A stretch of 64,000 nt of DNA from Cristatella mucedo (lineage: Eukaryota > Bryozoa > Phylactolaemata > Cristatellidae). Shown here in pieces: positions 44,879 to 57,189 of the stretch; within the stretch, counting starts at the first letter, position 1; the number at the start of each line of letters is the position of its first letter. The position numbers and the translations under genes were made by a program. The stretch covers positions 11,968,501 to 12,032,500 of the forward strand of contig WPIO01000007.1 in the NCBI GenBank assembly GCA_009760855.2, read 5' to 3'. The notes beneath the pieces are model-generated. The model was not told where the DNA came from. It saw only the letters and a program-made list of their open reading frames with translations, and ran no database searches.

Positions 44879-45840
44879 ACTGTCTGTTTCTCTGTCACTC
44901 ACACTTTCTCTAGCGCGTTCTCTGCCCGCTCTGCCTCCATCAGCATCTTCACGAGGAGCAGCAGATACTCGGATCGACACAGTCACGCATCCGCCACTGA
45001 AGAACTAAAATAAAAGTTTCCGATATCACGGCCTTTCGTTTTTCCCAATGCTGACGATCGAATCCGAGATAATTATCTAAAACAAATAATAATCAAAAAA
45101 TGAACCGATAACATAAAATTATCTTAAAATTTCATTATACATTGTGGTGTATCGTATACAGTCGTCCCTCGTTTATCGTGGTTAATCGGTTCCAGACTCT
45201 ATCGCGATAGATAAATTTCCACGAAGTACGATTCTTTATTTACAAATCGAACATCTTCGTAACTAGAGCACAGAAAACCTAACTTGTTCACGACCCTCTA
45301 ATTTGGTTTTAACATTATTAAAGCCCTCTGGACATGAAATAACACTATTTTAGTCACCATTATACCCGTATGACTCAATATATCTAAATGCTTATCGCTT
45401 CGGGCTGCGGGGTCTCCCACGTCGGCGGCTGCCTTAGCTACGCCGGCGGCTAGTAACCTGCTTGTTAGTTATGATCGTCAGCAGCTGTTATCGCTTCGTC
45501 ATCGTAGATCAAATGCATTCCTAGATGTTAATACTGTTGCTAAGATTCATGAACTATGCATTAACAAAAGAAAAGCACCCGTAGCCGCCGCGGTGGCCGG
45601 AACCGCCAGCTCAGACGCCGCTCGTTGGGCGGGAGCTGCGAGCCGAGTACCAGCTCGTTCGGTATTCCTAGCATTGTCTCGAACCGCTCAGCACGCTCCC
45701 CCACATGCGTCACTGTAAATCTCTCCAACTTAGTGGTCATCAGGCCTGTTGTAACTCCATCGGCCAGACTTAACGCTTGCCTTTGGAATCCTCGCTCAAT
45801 GTGCAATAAACCTCTAGTAATAAGCGACCTTTTTCTGAAA

Positions 45841-47117
45841 ATGGTATCGACCTGCTCGCCTTAACTGAAACTTGGCTGAAATCGATAAACTGTCCGACAA
45901 TTAAAGACGCAACTCCATCTGGTTTCTCGTTCTTTCACACCCCTAGATCAATCAAAACTGGAGGTGGAGTTGCTATTGTCGTGCGCTCGAAATTCAACTT
46001 CAAGCCATTTGCGGTACCCTCAAAGCAGTCTTTTGAATCAATTGTCTTGGTCTCACCAGAAAACAAGCTACCGATAGTGGCAGTAGTCTATCGCCCACCA
46101 GGTACCAAATCCTCTTTTATCTCAGATTTCTCCGATCTCATTTCGATTCTGTGTGCAAGAAATCCATTCTTCCTCGTTATCGGTGATTTTACCGTTCACT
46201 TTGATAACTTATCTGACGCTTTTAGCACCGAATTTCGTGCATTGACTGACTCATTGTGTCTTGTGGCTCATGTGCATGGCCCTACCCACACCAAGGGTCA
46301 CACACTCGACCAGATTTTCTCATACAACTGCACTTTGTCATCACCAATTATTACCAAATCCTGCTTATCTGTCCACATGCGGATCTCATTCAATCTACAG
46401 TGTGTGCCCACATCCTCCTCTAAAATAACCTGTGAATCGCGAAACCTCAAGACCCTTGATATCAATGCTGTCCGTGCGAGAATATCTGCTTCCCCTCTGC
46501 TGCTCAGTCCTTCCTCCTATCTGTCACCATTGGTAGATAGCTACAACACGACACTAGCTGACACGCTCGACGAGTTTGCACCTCTGACAAAGCGCACTGT
46601 GTGCCCCCGCCCAGACGGCCTATGGTTTACCACAGACATTAATCTAGCCAAGTCTACTAAACGAAAGCTTGACAAAGCATACACAAGATCCGAACTGACT
46701 GTCCATCGAGAGGCATATGAAGACTATTGTAGGTCGTACCAATCGATCCTAGCAAAGGCCAAGTCTAGCTTCTATAGAAAAATCGTTGAATCACAGTTGC
46801 GAAATCCAAAAATGCTGATGCCGACAATAAACCATCTCCTCAACCGTTCCCAGATTAGCTCCTTACCTGGTGATCCTTGTGATGATCTAGCCGATCGCTT
46901 CTCTCGATTCTTTGTGCAGAAGATAGACAAGATCAGGGAATCCATCCCTGCGATGACAACCTCCCCACTAGAATGCTGTTCCTCGGTTCCTGGCTGCACC
47001 TCAATGTCTGCATTTAAGCAGGTCACTAGTGATCTAGTCCTAAAGTTCGTATCTCAAATCAAAGAAGACAAGTCCTCTGGACCCTATTCCCATTGTCCTG
47101 CTCCTACGTTGCAATGA
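45841..47117 (+). pseudogene. LINE-A endonuclease and linker
   Basis: An open frame of about 425 residues. The APE-type endonuclease motifs are LLALTETWL (catalytic Glu), GGGVAIVVR, VYRPPGT, VIGDFTVHFD (the family normally has GDFN, so the Asn is replaced by Thr) and LSVHMRISFNL (where a Ser-Asp-His motif is expected; here Asp is replaced by Val). The N-terminal CLWNPRSMCNK segment lies upstream in another frame (about 45780-45830). The linker has GLWFTTDINLAKSTKRKLD and EAYEDYCRSYQSILAKAKSS, typical of L2/CR1 elements. The two substituted active-site positions argue that the nuclease is dead even apart from the frameshifts. The enzyme would nick the target DNA to start reverse transcription. 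Confidence 0.85.
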
Positions 47118-47151
47118 TCAGCTGCTGCCATGCATAACTAACATCATTAAT

Positions 47152-47821
47152 ATGTCATTAGCCTCAGGTCATGTCCCAGCACCTTTCAAAAAAGCTGTAG
47201 TCAGGCCACTTCTCAAGAAAGCTACACTAGACCTAGAGAACTTGAGCAACTACCGCCCAGTCTCCCTTCTACAATTCCTATCAAAGACACTGGAACGGGT
47301 CGTGGCAGATCAGCTGAACTCATATATCGAAATATCACACCTTGCTAGTAAGTTCCAGTCTGGCTTTAGAGCTAATCACTCCAGAGTCAGCATTGCTTAG
47401 GGTATACAACGACCTAATTAGGAATACAGACATGGGTAGAATGTTTCTGCTTGTTTTTCTTGATCTTACGGCAGCTTTTGATACCATCGATCACAAAGTT
47501 CTTCTAGAGCGCCCCTCATCTTGCCTGGGCATCACTGGCACTGCTCTGCAGTGGTTCAGGTCCTATCGCAGTGGGAGATTCCAGAGTATTGACGTGAATG
47601 GACAGAGATTATCTGAAATACCTCTGAAATATGGAGTACCTCAGGGCTCCGTTCTAGGTCAGGTTCTTTTCACGGTTTATAATCTCCCTCTTGCTGATAT
47701 GATTGCCAAGCACAATCTAGGCTTTCACTTCTATTCGGATGACACTCAGTCGTACTTTTGCTTTGATCCCTCCCAGCTTCGAGCACTCAAATTCTCTCAA
47801 CTCACTTGCTGCATGCATTGA
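47152..47821 (+). pseudogene. LINE-A reverse transcriptase, N-terminal and palm
   Basis: Two overlapping frames (47152-47400 and 47342-47821). They give VVRPLLKKATLDLENLSNYR, PVSLLQFLSKTLERVVADQL, LDLTAAFDTIDHKVLLE (first catalytic Asp), KYGVPQGSVLGQVLFTVYN and FHFYSDDTQSYF (YSDD in place of YADD, both Asp present). A one-base shift near 47345-47395 separates motif 1/2 from motif A, and another near 47765 separates the active site from the rest of the protein. Confidence 0.88.
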
Positions 47822-48473
47822 TGACATCCGCATATGGATGGCAGCAAATTTTCTAAAACTTAACGCTGATAAAACTAGCTTACTAGTTATGGGCAAACCT
47901 AGTGAGGTTCAGAGATTGGAAAGGCTGACTCTTAAAATTGGCTCTGCCAGCATATCTCCAGTTGAATCAGCTAGAAATCTAGGTGTCATATTCCAAACCG
48001 ACCTCTCGTTAGACGACCATATCAGCTCCACAGTCAAATCAGCCTTTTTTCAGCTTCATAACATTGCTAAAATTTGCACTTGTTTAGATAAGGATACTAC
48101 GTCCAAGTTGGTCCATGCATTCGTGACATCTCGTCTCGACTTCTGCAACTCACTGCTTACTGGCCTACCAGCATGTGCGATCAGGCGATTGCAGCTGGTG
48201 CAAAACTCTGCAGCTAGGCTTGTCTGTCGTGAGCGTCGCAGCTGCCAAATTACTCCACTTCTCGCCGACCTGCACTGGCTACCAGTCAAGCAACGGATTG
48301 ACTTCAAGGTTTTGTCGCTCACTTTTAGGTCCCTTCATTCTATGGCTCCAGCCTATCTCTCCGATATACTCCCCTACCAGGCCAAGCATCGTACCACCCG
48401 CTTTTCGGAATCCAACAGTCTACAAATACCTCGTACAAACCTCAAATCCTTTGGAGACCGTGCATTTAGTTGA
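47739..48473 (+). pseudogene. LINE-A RT thumb and C-terminal domain
   Basis: A 244-residue frame: WMAANFLKLNADKTSLLVMG, SPVESARNLGVIFQTDLSL, VHAFVTSRLDFCNSLLTGLP, RLQLVQNSAARLVCRERR, LHWLPVKQRIDFKVLSLTF and RTNLKSFGDRAFS, then a premature TGA at 48471-48473 where other copies read SYAPKAWNSLP. The sequence after the stop still encodes this end and LTTF-RNLKTHLFRTAFSG-like residues up to about 48580. Confidence 0.88.
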
Positions 48474-49244
48474 TATGCTCCCAAAGCCTGGAACTCCCTC
48501 CCGACCTGCGTCAGAACATCCCCTGACCTGACCACATTTTAAAGGAACTTAAAAACACACCTATTTAGGACAGCATTTAGTGGGTCCCTGTGATTCGTTC
48601 TTCACGTGCTTATGCATGCTGACACTGTGCATGCTGCCACTAACCACATTTGCATGCTGACCCTGTGCATGTCACCCCTAACCATAGTATTCATTTTGTT
48701 TTTTTTTCAAGCATGATTTTACTTACCATTCAATTGCATTTCACTTTGCAGCAAATGTAAAGCGCCTAGAAAGAGATTGAGTTCTTTGAGGGCGCTTTAT
48801 CAAGTGCATTATTATTATTATATATTTAAAAGCGTAAGGGATAATAAGACGCATTAGACCTTACAAATATTATATTATTACTAGTGTACATTTAATTACA
48901 CATGCGAAGTGTATACACACAACCATCGACTTTTCAAAATAGTGCCATTTTTTTCAATGATGATGAAGAGGTGTGCTGTACGGCAAAGAAGATCAAGGTT
49001 ACTGCTCTCAATAAGGCTGCACCCGACGTTAAAGGACTTGTGGGGCTGCTCGAATACGTAGACCAACAGCCCGTGCGTACGGTAATTTAATTTTAATAGC
49101 AATGCAGGGGTGTTTCATCGACTCAGACAAACGAGCGCTATCATCTTCACCATCAACTTTTTAATGAAGATATTTGAAAAAAACCGCGATAGAGTGAAGC
49201 CGCGAAAGTCGAAGCGTGAAGTGGCGAGGGGACGACTGTATTGT

Positions 49245-49441
<197 letters not shown>

Positions 49442-49763
49442 ATTAGTAATGTTATTGTATTATATTATAATTTCATATCTAATATAAAATTTATAAGTAA
49501 TAGAATTCAAAAATAACGATTAGAAAACCAATCAAAAGGCCTTTTTTATTTGATTCCGAGCCCTATCGGCGCTGGGTGCTAGGGGAACGGCGTGCGCTTC
49601 CGCATGGACTTCTCGGATCGTCCGCCATCCATCGAAAGTGCGACCCCATCTCGCTCGTTGCGCCGGCTGGCCCACGGTAGCAGCCCGTATAGTGGCAACA
49701 TGCCCGTCGGGACGACACGTTTAATCAGAACCGGTTGGTTTATTAAAAAGATAGGGGGACGCG

Positions 49764-49858
49764 GATAGAGACAGAGAGAGAGAGAGGGAGACACAGAGAC
49801 AAAGGCACAGAGAGAGAGAGAGAGAGAGAGAGACAAATAGGAAGACACAGAGACAAAG

Positions 49859-49955
<97 letters not shown>

Positions 49956-50000
49956 GAGACAGAGACAGAGACAGAGACAGAGACAGAGAGACAGAGAGAA
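49764..50000. repeat. (GA)n compound microsatellite
   Basis: GA core at 49861-49947 with GACA, GACAAA and GACAC variants on both sides. A duplicated unit (GACACAGAGACAAAGGCACA and a close copy) lies at about 49789 and 49843. Confidence 0.97.
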
Positions 50001-51997
50001 GCTCTTCGAGGAGGAAAGAGTCGAATGGTTGCTTGAATTGTCGCACGCTAAAAGCACCTCTTTGAGCACTAAAAGCAGCTGCAGACGGACGGACAGCGCC
50101 AGACGGACCGCCTCCGGTCCGCGTCAGCTGGATATCGTGCCGAGGCAGCATCGCTCGCTTAGACGCCATCCGTATTCATCGCAGACTAATTGAAGCCACG
50201 TTTGGACTGGTCACTTGAATGACGCTCTTACTACAGTTATTCCTTGCATTAAACGCTAACGCCCGCGCCAGTCGCTGTTAGGATGGTGTCATTCCGCATC
50301 CAGCCTCGGTCATGGCACCGGAGAGGGTAAACGAGTGTAACGTGGTAAACAAGATTACTTTGTAAGACATGCCTGCACCGTAAGCAGTAGATCGTAATCA
50401 GTAACGTGAATTTCTATGAATGCAACGCCAATGGGGTGGTGTTTTTTTGGTGAAATTTGTAAGAAAAATCTACTCAGCCTTAAACGGACACCAGATCATC
50501 ACATGACAATTTTTAAAAAAGGATAAATTTTCAAAATAATGACACGCCCCCTCAAGGTCAACTGTCCGGTTGGTTGTTATAACAAACATGAAGCTTAAAC
50601 TCAAACAAGCGAAGTTAGGCGCTGCTCTTTGGGTTAGCTGGGGCCAGTTTTGGTGAATGGCTATCCAAGGCTATTACTCGTTTATTTACTTGCCATACGT
50701 ACGTTTACTCTTGTGGCGATGCGTCCACTTATTGTTAGGCCAATCGGAAGTGACTTGCGATCGGCAACTAGACTATCATTTGAGATAAACGGAATGTACT
50801 GTCTCCGGAGCGCGAGAACTAAGGAGTTCATTATCATGGCACCTGATGAATCCTGAAATGGCAGATCCGGTTTCGGCATCTAGCGACATTTATAAAATGT
50901 CGTCGGCGCCGGCGGCCACTGCCAGATTTCCGAGCACCGACTTGTTTGTAAGAAGCGCGTCTTTCACTGGGAATTATTTTGAAAATTTCAATTCAATTGT
51001 AATCAAGGAAAACCAAGGGGATTTCAACTTCCTATTTTTGCTGCTTGTAGCTGCGATTTGTTTAGGTGAAAGCGCCATTCACCAGAGACTGTCCAAAACC
51101 CGCAGCCCGCCTGTCTGCTGAAGGGGCTCGGATTTGACCACCACCGGTACATAAGCTGACCCGCCTGCGTAGCCTGTGACAACTCAAAGCAGCCATCGTT
51201 TCACCCGCTGCACGTACGTGGGGGTGCTTGGCCATGCGTCGCATTTTGTCGCCGAGCTGCCGCGCGCGCGCGCGAGCGAGCAAGCCACTGCAATTCTGCA
51301 AATGTGCCGCATGTTTGCATGCCGGGCTAGCGACTCGCAAGGGGCCCTGCATGGTTGACTAAGTCCTAAATATGTGTGTTTATCTATTTATTGAATGAAT
51401 TACTTATACGATGCACAGTGCTGGCGTACTTGTCTAGCTTACCGTCATCAACCGAGTCACTTAGAATCCCCCCGTTCTGTTTTCTCTATAAATTCTAGCC
51501 GTATTATCTTGCAGATGTTATATCTCTTACACTAGTTAGCTGATCATCTTGAAATGTTGAATCATTGTCATTACACATCATTCCGGCCATCTCTCGCGCA
51601 TATTAGATCTTAACAGGTAGACTTATTTTAAAGAAGAAGCTGACAGTATATTTCATGCTGAGCCTTACTTCACTATTCTGGTCATGTGTCCTTCAAATGT
51701 CACAGATAGGTTAACGATGACCTGATCAACGTGGAATGTAAGGTATTAGGATCTTTGGTATGTGATTCAAAGTGTTGTGAGTGTAACCCGAGTCGGGATT
51801 TTTTGTCATCATTTGCACGCTCTGACATCTTCACTTGTATTCTCGGAGTGTTTTCCACACAGAGGTTTTCGGTATGTGTTAAATTCTACAGCTTGGCCGG
51901 AAACGTCATGATCAACTTGAAATTTGTAATGTAGTAGTTTGGGTTCACCTGTCCAACGAATCGAAATTACTCATATTTGTCGTGGGCAGGATGAGTT
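50001..51997. other. Unassigned stretch, about 2 kb
   Basis: AT-rich with a GC-richer patch at 51070-51360 that includes a (CG)n-like run at 51260-51275. Short frames only; no domain and no match to the families above. Confidence 0.45.
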
Positions 51998-52146
51998 TAG
52001 CTGCCTAGCTGGTTTGGTCTAGCGGTTAAGGTGCTCGCCCCCACCAAGGTCTGACTGAGGTCGTGGGCTCGAGCCCTGAGGCATATGTGAAGCGCCTGAA
52101 TAGAGATTAAGTTCTCTTGGGGCGCTATATAAATGAATTATATTTT
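51998..52146 (+). mobile_element. SINE1, best copy
   Basis: GCCTAGCTGGTTTGGTCTAG with CGGTTAAGGTGCTCGCC (A box), GTGGGCTCGAGCCCTG (B box), then GTGAAGCGCCTGAATAGAGA, TTAAGTTCTCTTGGGGCGC and TATATAAATGAATTATATTT. The tail can form the same hairpin as LINE-A: AGCGCC with GGCGCT, and AGAGA with TCTCT inside. Confidence 0.88.
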
Positions 52147-52876
52147 ATATATATATTTACACGTACTTTTACGTCATAAAACATGATATTTCTGACGCAT
52201 CAAAAGTTTGGCACATCAAATAACTTGTATTGCAATAAAACTTGAAATTAATTTTCAGGCTAATTTGTGTGCATTATTTGACGGGTTGGGCAGATATTTA
52301 CAGTGCATGGAATTGAATCTGTTTATTAAACAACGCATCTATGTTCTGGCTGAAGACCAGTAAAAAACGTAATCTTGACTTTTACAGGTCATCAGAAGCT
52401 CAAGATGACAGCAACGACTATTTCAAAAGATAGCTTAATATATTTTAATAAATCATATAAATATGAAACAACGCAGATAGTGCGCCGTCCTCCCCCCCCC
52501 CCGTGGGCTGAGCCTTACCGAGCTGAACGACAGCACGGTTGCTTTGCTCCGCGGAAAACTAGGCCCACTCCTTGGCAGTGCCGCACACCGTGTCGTTTAC
52601 GCTTAGTTTTCGGAAGAGCTTCCGGTACGCAGCATCAATGCCAAGGACATTATGGCACCGCTCATTACCAGGATACCAAGACCCGAGTGCGACTACGACA
52701 AATGGTAGGACAGACGTTGACGCCCGACCCTGGAACCGGAAGTCACCCACGCTGCCTACGTATTATTTTTTTGGTGCCGATTGTATTCGACCGTTTCATT
52801 AGTCCTTGAGAAATATCAATGAAGTGAGCTGTCAGGAGAGCTAAATCTCCCAAAGCACTGGCTGTTCAGCAGATAC
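52147..52876. other. Unassigned stretch
   Basis: AT-rich to about 52480, then a poly-C run (52492-52502) and mixed sequence. Overlapping frames on both strands at 52375-52809 show no domain. Confidence 0.4.
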
Positions 52877-52957
52877 TAATGACAATAAGAATAATATATT
52901 TATATAACACCCTCACAGAAATAATTCTTTTTCTAGGCACTATACATATAAAACTAA
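52877..52957 (-). mobile_element. LINE-A'/SINE1-type tail remnant
   Basis: AATAAGAATAATATATTTAT then ATAACACCCTCACAGAAATA and TTTCTAGGCACTATACAT: on the minus strand this is the diverged tail type (GTGCCTAGAAA ... GGGTGTTATA) seen at the ends of LINE-A' and SINE1. Confidence 0.55.
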
Positions 52958-52971
52958 AGGAAAAGTAATAA

Positions 52972-53580
52972 AAATAATAATGCACTTTGATAAAGCGCCC
53001 TCAGAGAACTCAATCTCTCTCTAGGCGCTTTACATTTGCTGCAAAGGGAAATGCAAATGAATGGTGAGTAATATCATGCTTGATAAACAACATGAATAAC
53101 ATGGTTAGGGGTGACATGCACAGGGTCCGCATGCAAATGTGGTTAGTGGCAGCATGCACAGTGTCAGCATGCATAAGCACATCAAGGACGAATCACAGGG
53201 ACCCACTAAATGCTGTCCTAAATAGGTGTGTTTTTAGGTTCCTTTTAAATGTGGTCAAGTCGGGGGATGTTCTGACGCAGGTCGGGAGGGAGTTCCAGGC
53301 TGTGGGAGCATACGAACTAAATGCACGGTCTCCAAAGGATTTAAGGTTTGTACGAGGTATTTCTAGGCTGTTGGATTCCGAAAAGCGGGTGGTACGATGC
53401 TTGGCCTGATGGGGGAGTATGTCGGGGATAGAGGCTGGAGCCGAAGAATGAAGCGACCTAAAAGTGAGCGACAAAACCTTGAAGTCAATCCGTTGCTTGA
53501 CTGGTAGCTAGTGCAGATCGGTGAGAAGTGGTGTATGGTGGCAACTGCGACGCTCACGACAGACAAGCCTGGCTGCAGAA
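52972..53580 (-). mobile_element. LINE-A 3' portion (about 610 bp)
   Basis: Tail, 3' UTR and C-terminal coding region; the frame 53193-53474 encodes MSLTFRSLHSSAPASIPDIL ... SYAPTAWNSLPTCVRTSPDL ... LKTHLFRTAFSGSL with the family stop. It is close to the copy at 13971-15170 (shared SSAPASIPDILPHQAKHRTT), suggesting a common subfamily. It stops at about 53580. Confidence 0.9.
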
Positions 53581-54963
53581 GTAAAGGAAGCACGTGAAAA
53601 TGGTTAGAGGTAGCACGCACAGCGTCAGCGAACGTACTGTTACAGAAACATTTGAACTTAGTAGTCTTGGGCGTGTGAATATAATTAAGGCAGAGGTTTG
53701 TCAATATTAAAAGAAAATGTTGCAAATATCTAACGGAAGCGTCAAGGCGTACCGGAGATCGGCTGAGAAAAAGGCTGAGACTCCTTCGAGGCCTCGAACT
53801 GGAGAGCGCTAATGATGGCAACATGCTTGACTTAATAATATTAATCTAGAAGACGTCATGGGCAATGACACGATCAATGTAGCACAAGTGCAGGAGATAG
53901 TGGAGCCAGGACTGGAGGCATGGCTGACTTGCAGGGCTGACATGGGGCATGACTTGCAATTTTCTATCTAGGTTGCAAGACGAGCAAATAAGAAAAATGT
54001 ACAGCGTACAACCATAGTTTGTATTGTAGTCAAACTCGGCATTTGCTCAGCGAGTGAGTTTTGGGCATAATTGTGTCCTTGGTGACGGCCATAGTCGTCT
54101 GCAGCCGGGGCTCGCTGTCCTGCTGCCGGGGGGGGGGGGGAGGCCCAATATCCTTCTGCCCCCATGTCTCTATCAGGATGCAGGCCAGCGTTGAAGCTCC
54201 GTACGGTGAAATCGGCAAGCTAGATCAGCGGCTTGAGAAGCCGGACTTCGGTGTTATATGCAAGAATGCGGAAATGGCTGCTGATTCCTGAAAGGTGATG
54301 CAGCTGTCTGGCACCTTGACTTTGACTGGCCATGCGTAGAGCGAACTGGTCCTTCTTGCTGCATCTGGTTTAGCCACTTACTGGAGCCGGTTACTGTCGT
54401 CACTTGGCTTCGAGAATTGTATTGTGAAAGCTTTTGACGGTAAGAACTGCTGCCCCTTATACTGAGCATACTTTTAATTGCTCGCGAGCTTGACTTGGGA
54501 CGGTAGCTACACTACTACGATTAGTGGGAAGTTGCTAACTCACGTGCTGGATAGCTATCCTCATTTTTCAGACGATTTCCAATGCAGTGTGGCAATGTGG
54601 TGCATGCTACTGCTGTACATTGGTAAGGACTTGTGTCTGGCCAGAGTTCGGCTTGGTTACAATTGTACATGTAGCATGATTCCGCTTTACGATGACGGAG
54701 AGGACTGCTTGCGTATCTCGCGAGATCCGTTTTTGTATCGATTGTCTTTCACGCCTTTGTGTACTTGTGGAAGCTCCTAATTTTGCGTATCGTAGCGTCA
54801 ACGTGGCTGCTCCTGCAATTATTCTTTGAATTTGCAGCTATGTGAATGCAATTTCGCAATCATCGTTCGTGTGCGTGATGGTCAACCAGCTTCGTGCGAC
54901 TACGACTATGCTACGGCTGCTGAGTCTTTTTGACGTAAAAGCGATGGGATTTAACTTTTTGTT
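53581..54963. other. Unassigned stretch
   Basis: No recognised gene. A poly-G run lies at 54129-54140. Frames at 54061-54291 (+) and 54478-54780 (+) have no recognisable domain. Confidence 0.4.
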
Positions 54964-55088
54964 AATAATAATAATAATGCACTTGATAAAGCGCCCTCAG
55001 AGAACTCAATCTCTCGCTAGGCGCTTTACATTTGCTGCAAAGGGAAATGCAATTGAATGGTGAGTAATATCATGCTTGATAAACAAAA
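54964..55088 (-). mobile_element. LINE-A tail-only copy (about 125 bp)
   Basis: (AAT)n, hairpin (CACTTGATAAAGCGCCCTC ... GCTAGGCGCTTTACATTTGC), then AAGGGAAATGCAATTGAATG to TGATAAACAAAAG. Very close to the consensus of the other copies, so probably young. Confidence 0.88.
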
Positions 55089-55680
55089 GCAAAAAACGAT
55101 TTACTGTAGCGTAACCGGTAGCTGCATTTCAAAGTCTGCATGTGGGTGTATACGCTACTAAAAGGCAATAGACACTGGACGTTGGCTGTCCTACCCAGCA
55201 GTCTAACAACTGTCTAATTGAAATGAAGGCAGTTACATAGGACAGGATTGCTGAGCCGACGCCAGTAAGGAGAGCGTAACAAGTCGAAGTATCTATTGCT
55301 CGTTCAACGGCGGTGCTGGTAGCCTGCTCAGCCTTGCGTGGCGTGAATCTATCGCGTTCTTCTTTGAGATGGCGTCGGATGCGCATTAAGATAGATAGAG
55401 CTGAAGAAGATAGCTGCACTCCCTTCGCTTGCTCGATCACGTGCGCACGCGCTGACGACAAGACCGTGTGACAAGAAGCCGACGCCGAGTCCCTGGCTAC
55501 CCGCATTGAGGCCAGGCGCGTCGACGCGACAACGGCCGGCGGTGAAGATCAGTATGGGACAGATTACACCTCCGACGACGGCGTCTAGGAAAAATCCTAT
55601 TGCTTTATGCTAGCGCCTAACTAGGCGTCAGTGCCTCGGCAGTTGAGCTGAGCTGCTCTCTACTGAGGGCCACTGAGCCG

Positions 55681-55682
<2 letters not shown>
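55089..55682. other. Unassigned stretch
   Basis: Moderately GC-rich. The minus frame 55129-55506 (125 residues) shows no recognised domain. Confidence 0.4.
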
Positions 55683-55972
<290 letters not shown>

Positions 55973-56969
55973 TTTACGTCGACGCTGCTGCTACACGCCA
56001 GGCGCATCCCACCTTCGCTGTCGAGTAGATCTCTCGGCGCCGCGGACTCGGACTTGCACGGACTCGCTATCCTACGGCGCGGGCGCCCTTTGTTGCAGCC
56101 GCGGCGCCTGTACACGCGCGAGTTCGTTTTGGCGCCGCGCGTGCTTGTCGCTGGCCCATCGATTCGAGAACCGCGGGCGTCACCGGTACGCGCTGCGCGC
56201 GCGCACCGGCTGCATACTTGGCCTTGCAATTGAACGCTGCGTTTGCGACCTAGTTCTGTCCGGACGCGGAAGCAGGCGCATCGCGTCTGCTTCCGCGTCG
56301 ATAGAAGCCGGCGCATCGCGGCGACGCTTCCGCAGTTACCCGGGAGCTGCCGCCAATTAGCTGCTGCACCTGGCCCCGCCGCCGCCCGAGGCTCGCCGGC
56401 GAGCCCCAGGCGGCGGCGACAGCGTCCAATCCTCGCCGCGCGCGCCGCGTCGCGACCGTCGTTCGCCCGCGCGTCAGCGCCGTCGTCATCGAGTGCGTCT
56501 ATCTTCGCGGGTCCGCTAAGAATGCAATCGGTGAGCTGCATTTACGTCTACGTCGAACGACGTCGGCGAGCTAGCTGGCCAGCGATGGCGCGGACGAGCG
56601 CGCGCGTTCGTCTGCAGGGCTGCCTCCCACTACAGCCAATCCGCGTCTATTTGCCGTCGCTATGCTGCAGCGAGCTTCCTCGCGCCGCTAGGGGGGGTGG
56701 GTGGGGCGAAGCACCGCCTGCTTGGACGCAGAGCTCGCCCCCGCCCCGCCCACAACGAAAGAGGCCCGAGCGCTCGCTGTCACGTACGAAGGAGGACCTG
56801 CCGGCCTGCTCGCGACTCAGCCCGCCCATCGATCAAGCAGCACTGGCGAAAAGAAAGTGGGTCAGAGGGCCCAGTCCCCAAACCGTCCCCCCCCCCCGGT
56901 TCGCTGGACCGACCTGACGATGCACCGTCGCCTCTTAGCCCCAGCGGTAAGCTGCCGGCACCATTTCAC

Positions 56970-57055
56970 AATAATAATAATAAGAATAATAATACACTTG
57001 ATAAAGCGCGCTCGGAGAACTTGATCTCTTTCATGGCGCTTGACATTTGCTGAAA
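56970..57055 (-). mobile_element. LINE-A tail-only copy in the CpG-rich region
   Basis: (AAT)n with AAGAAT interruption, then CACTTGATAAAGCGCGCTCG ... TCATGGCGCTTGACATTTGC. Three substitutions in the outer stem compared with the consensus. Confidence 0.82.
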
Positions 57056-57189
57056 ATCCCGCTGAAGCGCCAGGTTTGGGTCCTGAAGCAGGCAACTTAT
57101 TTGCCGTTTGCTGCAAGCGGGCCGAAAGTCTCTAAGTCTGTTCCGCCGCCCTACAAAGAAAAGACGCTGCAAAGTCAGTACAGCTTATT

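Larger units (their letters stand above)
45392..48819 (+). mobile_element. LINE-A, near full-length copy (3.4 kb)
   Basis: The reference copy for this window. It is bounded by ATATATCTAAATGC (45378-45391) and ATATATTTAAAAGC (48820-48833), matching at 12 of 14 positions, so both ends are defined. Layout: GC-rich 5' region (45392-45620), APE endonuclease (about 45780-46420), linker (46420-47150), RT (47150-48100), C-terminal domain (to about 48560), 3' UTR, then the hairpin tail and (ATT)n. Domain order and motifs place it in the L2/CR1 group of the jockey superfamily. Frameshifts and stops near 45835, 47100-47150, 47345-47395, 47770 and 48472 inactivate it. Confidence 0.92.
45159..49238. mobile_element. 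TIR DNA transposon (non-autonomous) enclosing a full-length LINE-A
   Basis: The left end is TA then CAGTCGTCCCTCGTTTATCG. The right end, reverse-complemented, is TA then CAGTCGTCCCCTCGCCACTT, with a further CTCTATCGCGGTT stretch matching the subterminal left end. TA at 45157-45158 and 49239-49240 fits a Tc1/mariner/pogo-type target. Without the LINE the element is about 0.65 kb (45159-45391 plus 48834-49238). Its right half has a 62-residue frame (48902-49090: FFNDDEEVCC ... LLEYVDQQPVRT) that may be a transposase remnant. I cannot prove that. Confidence 0.7.

Noticed and set aside
48902-49090. Calling the 62-residue frame a transposase gene
   Set aside because: It lies within the TIR element and may be a remnant, but I cannot match it to a specific transposase region with confidence.
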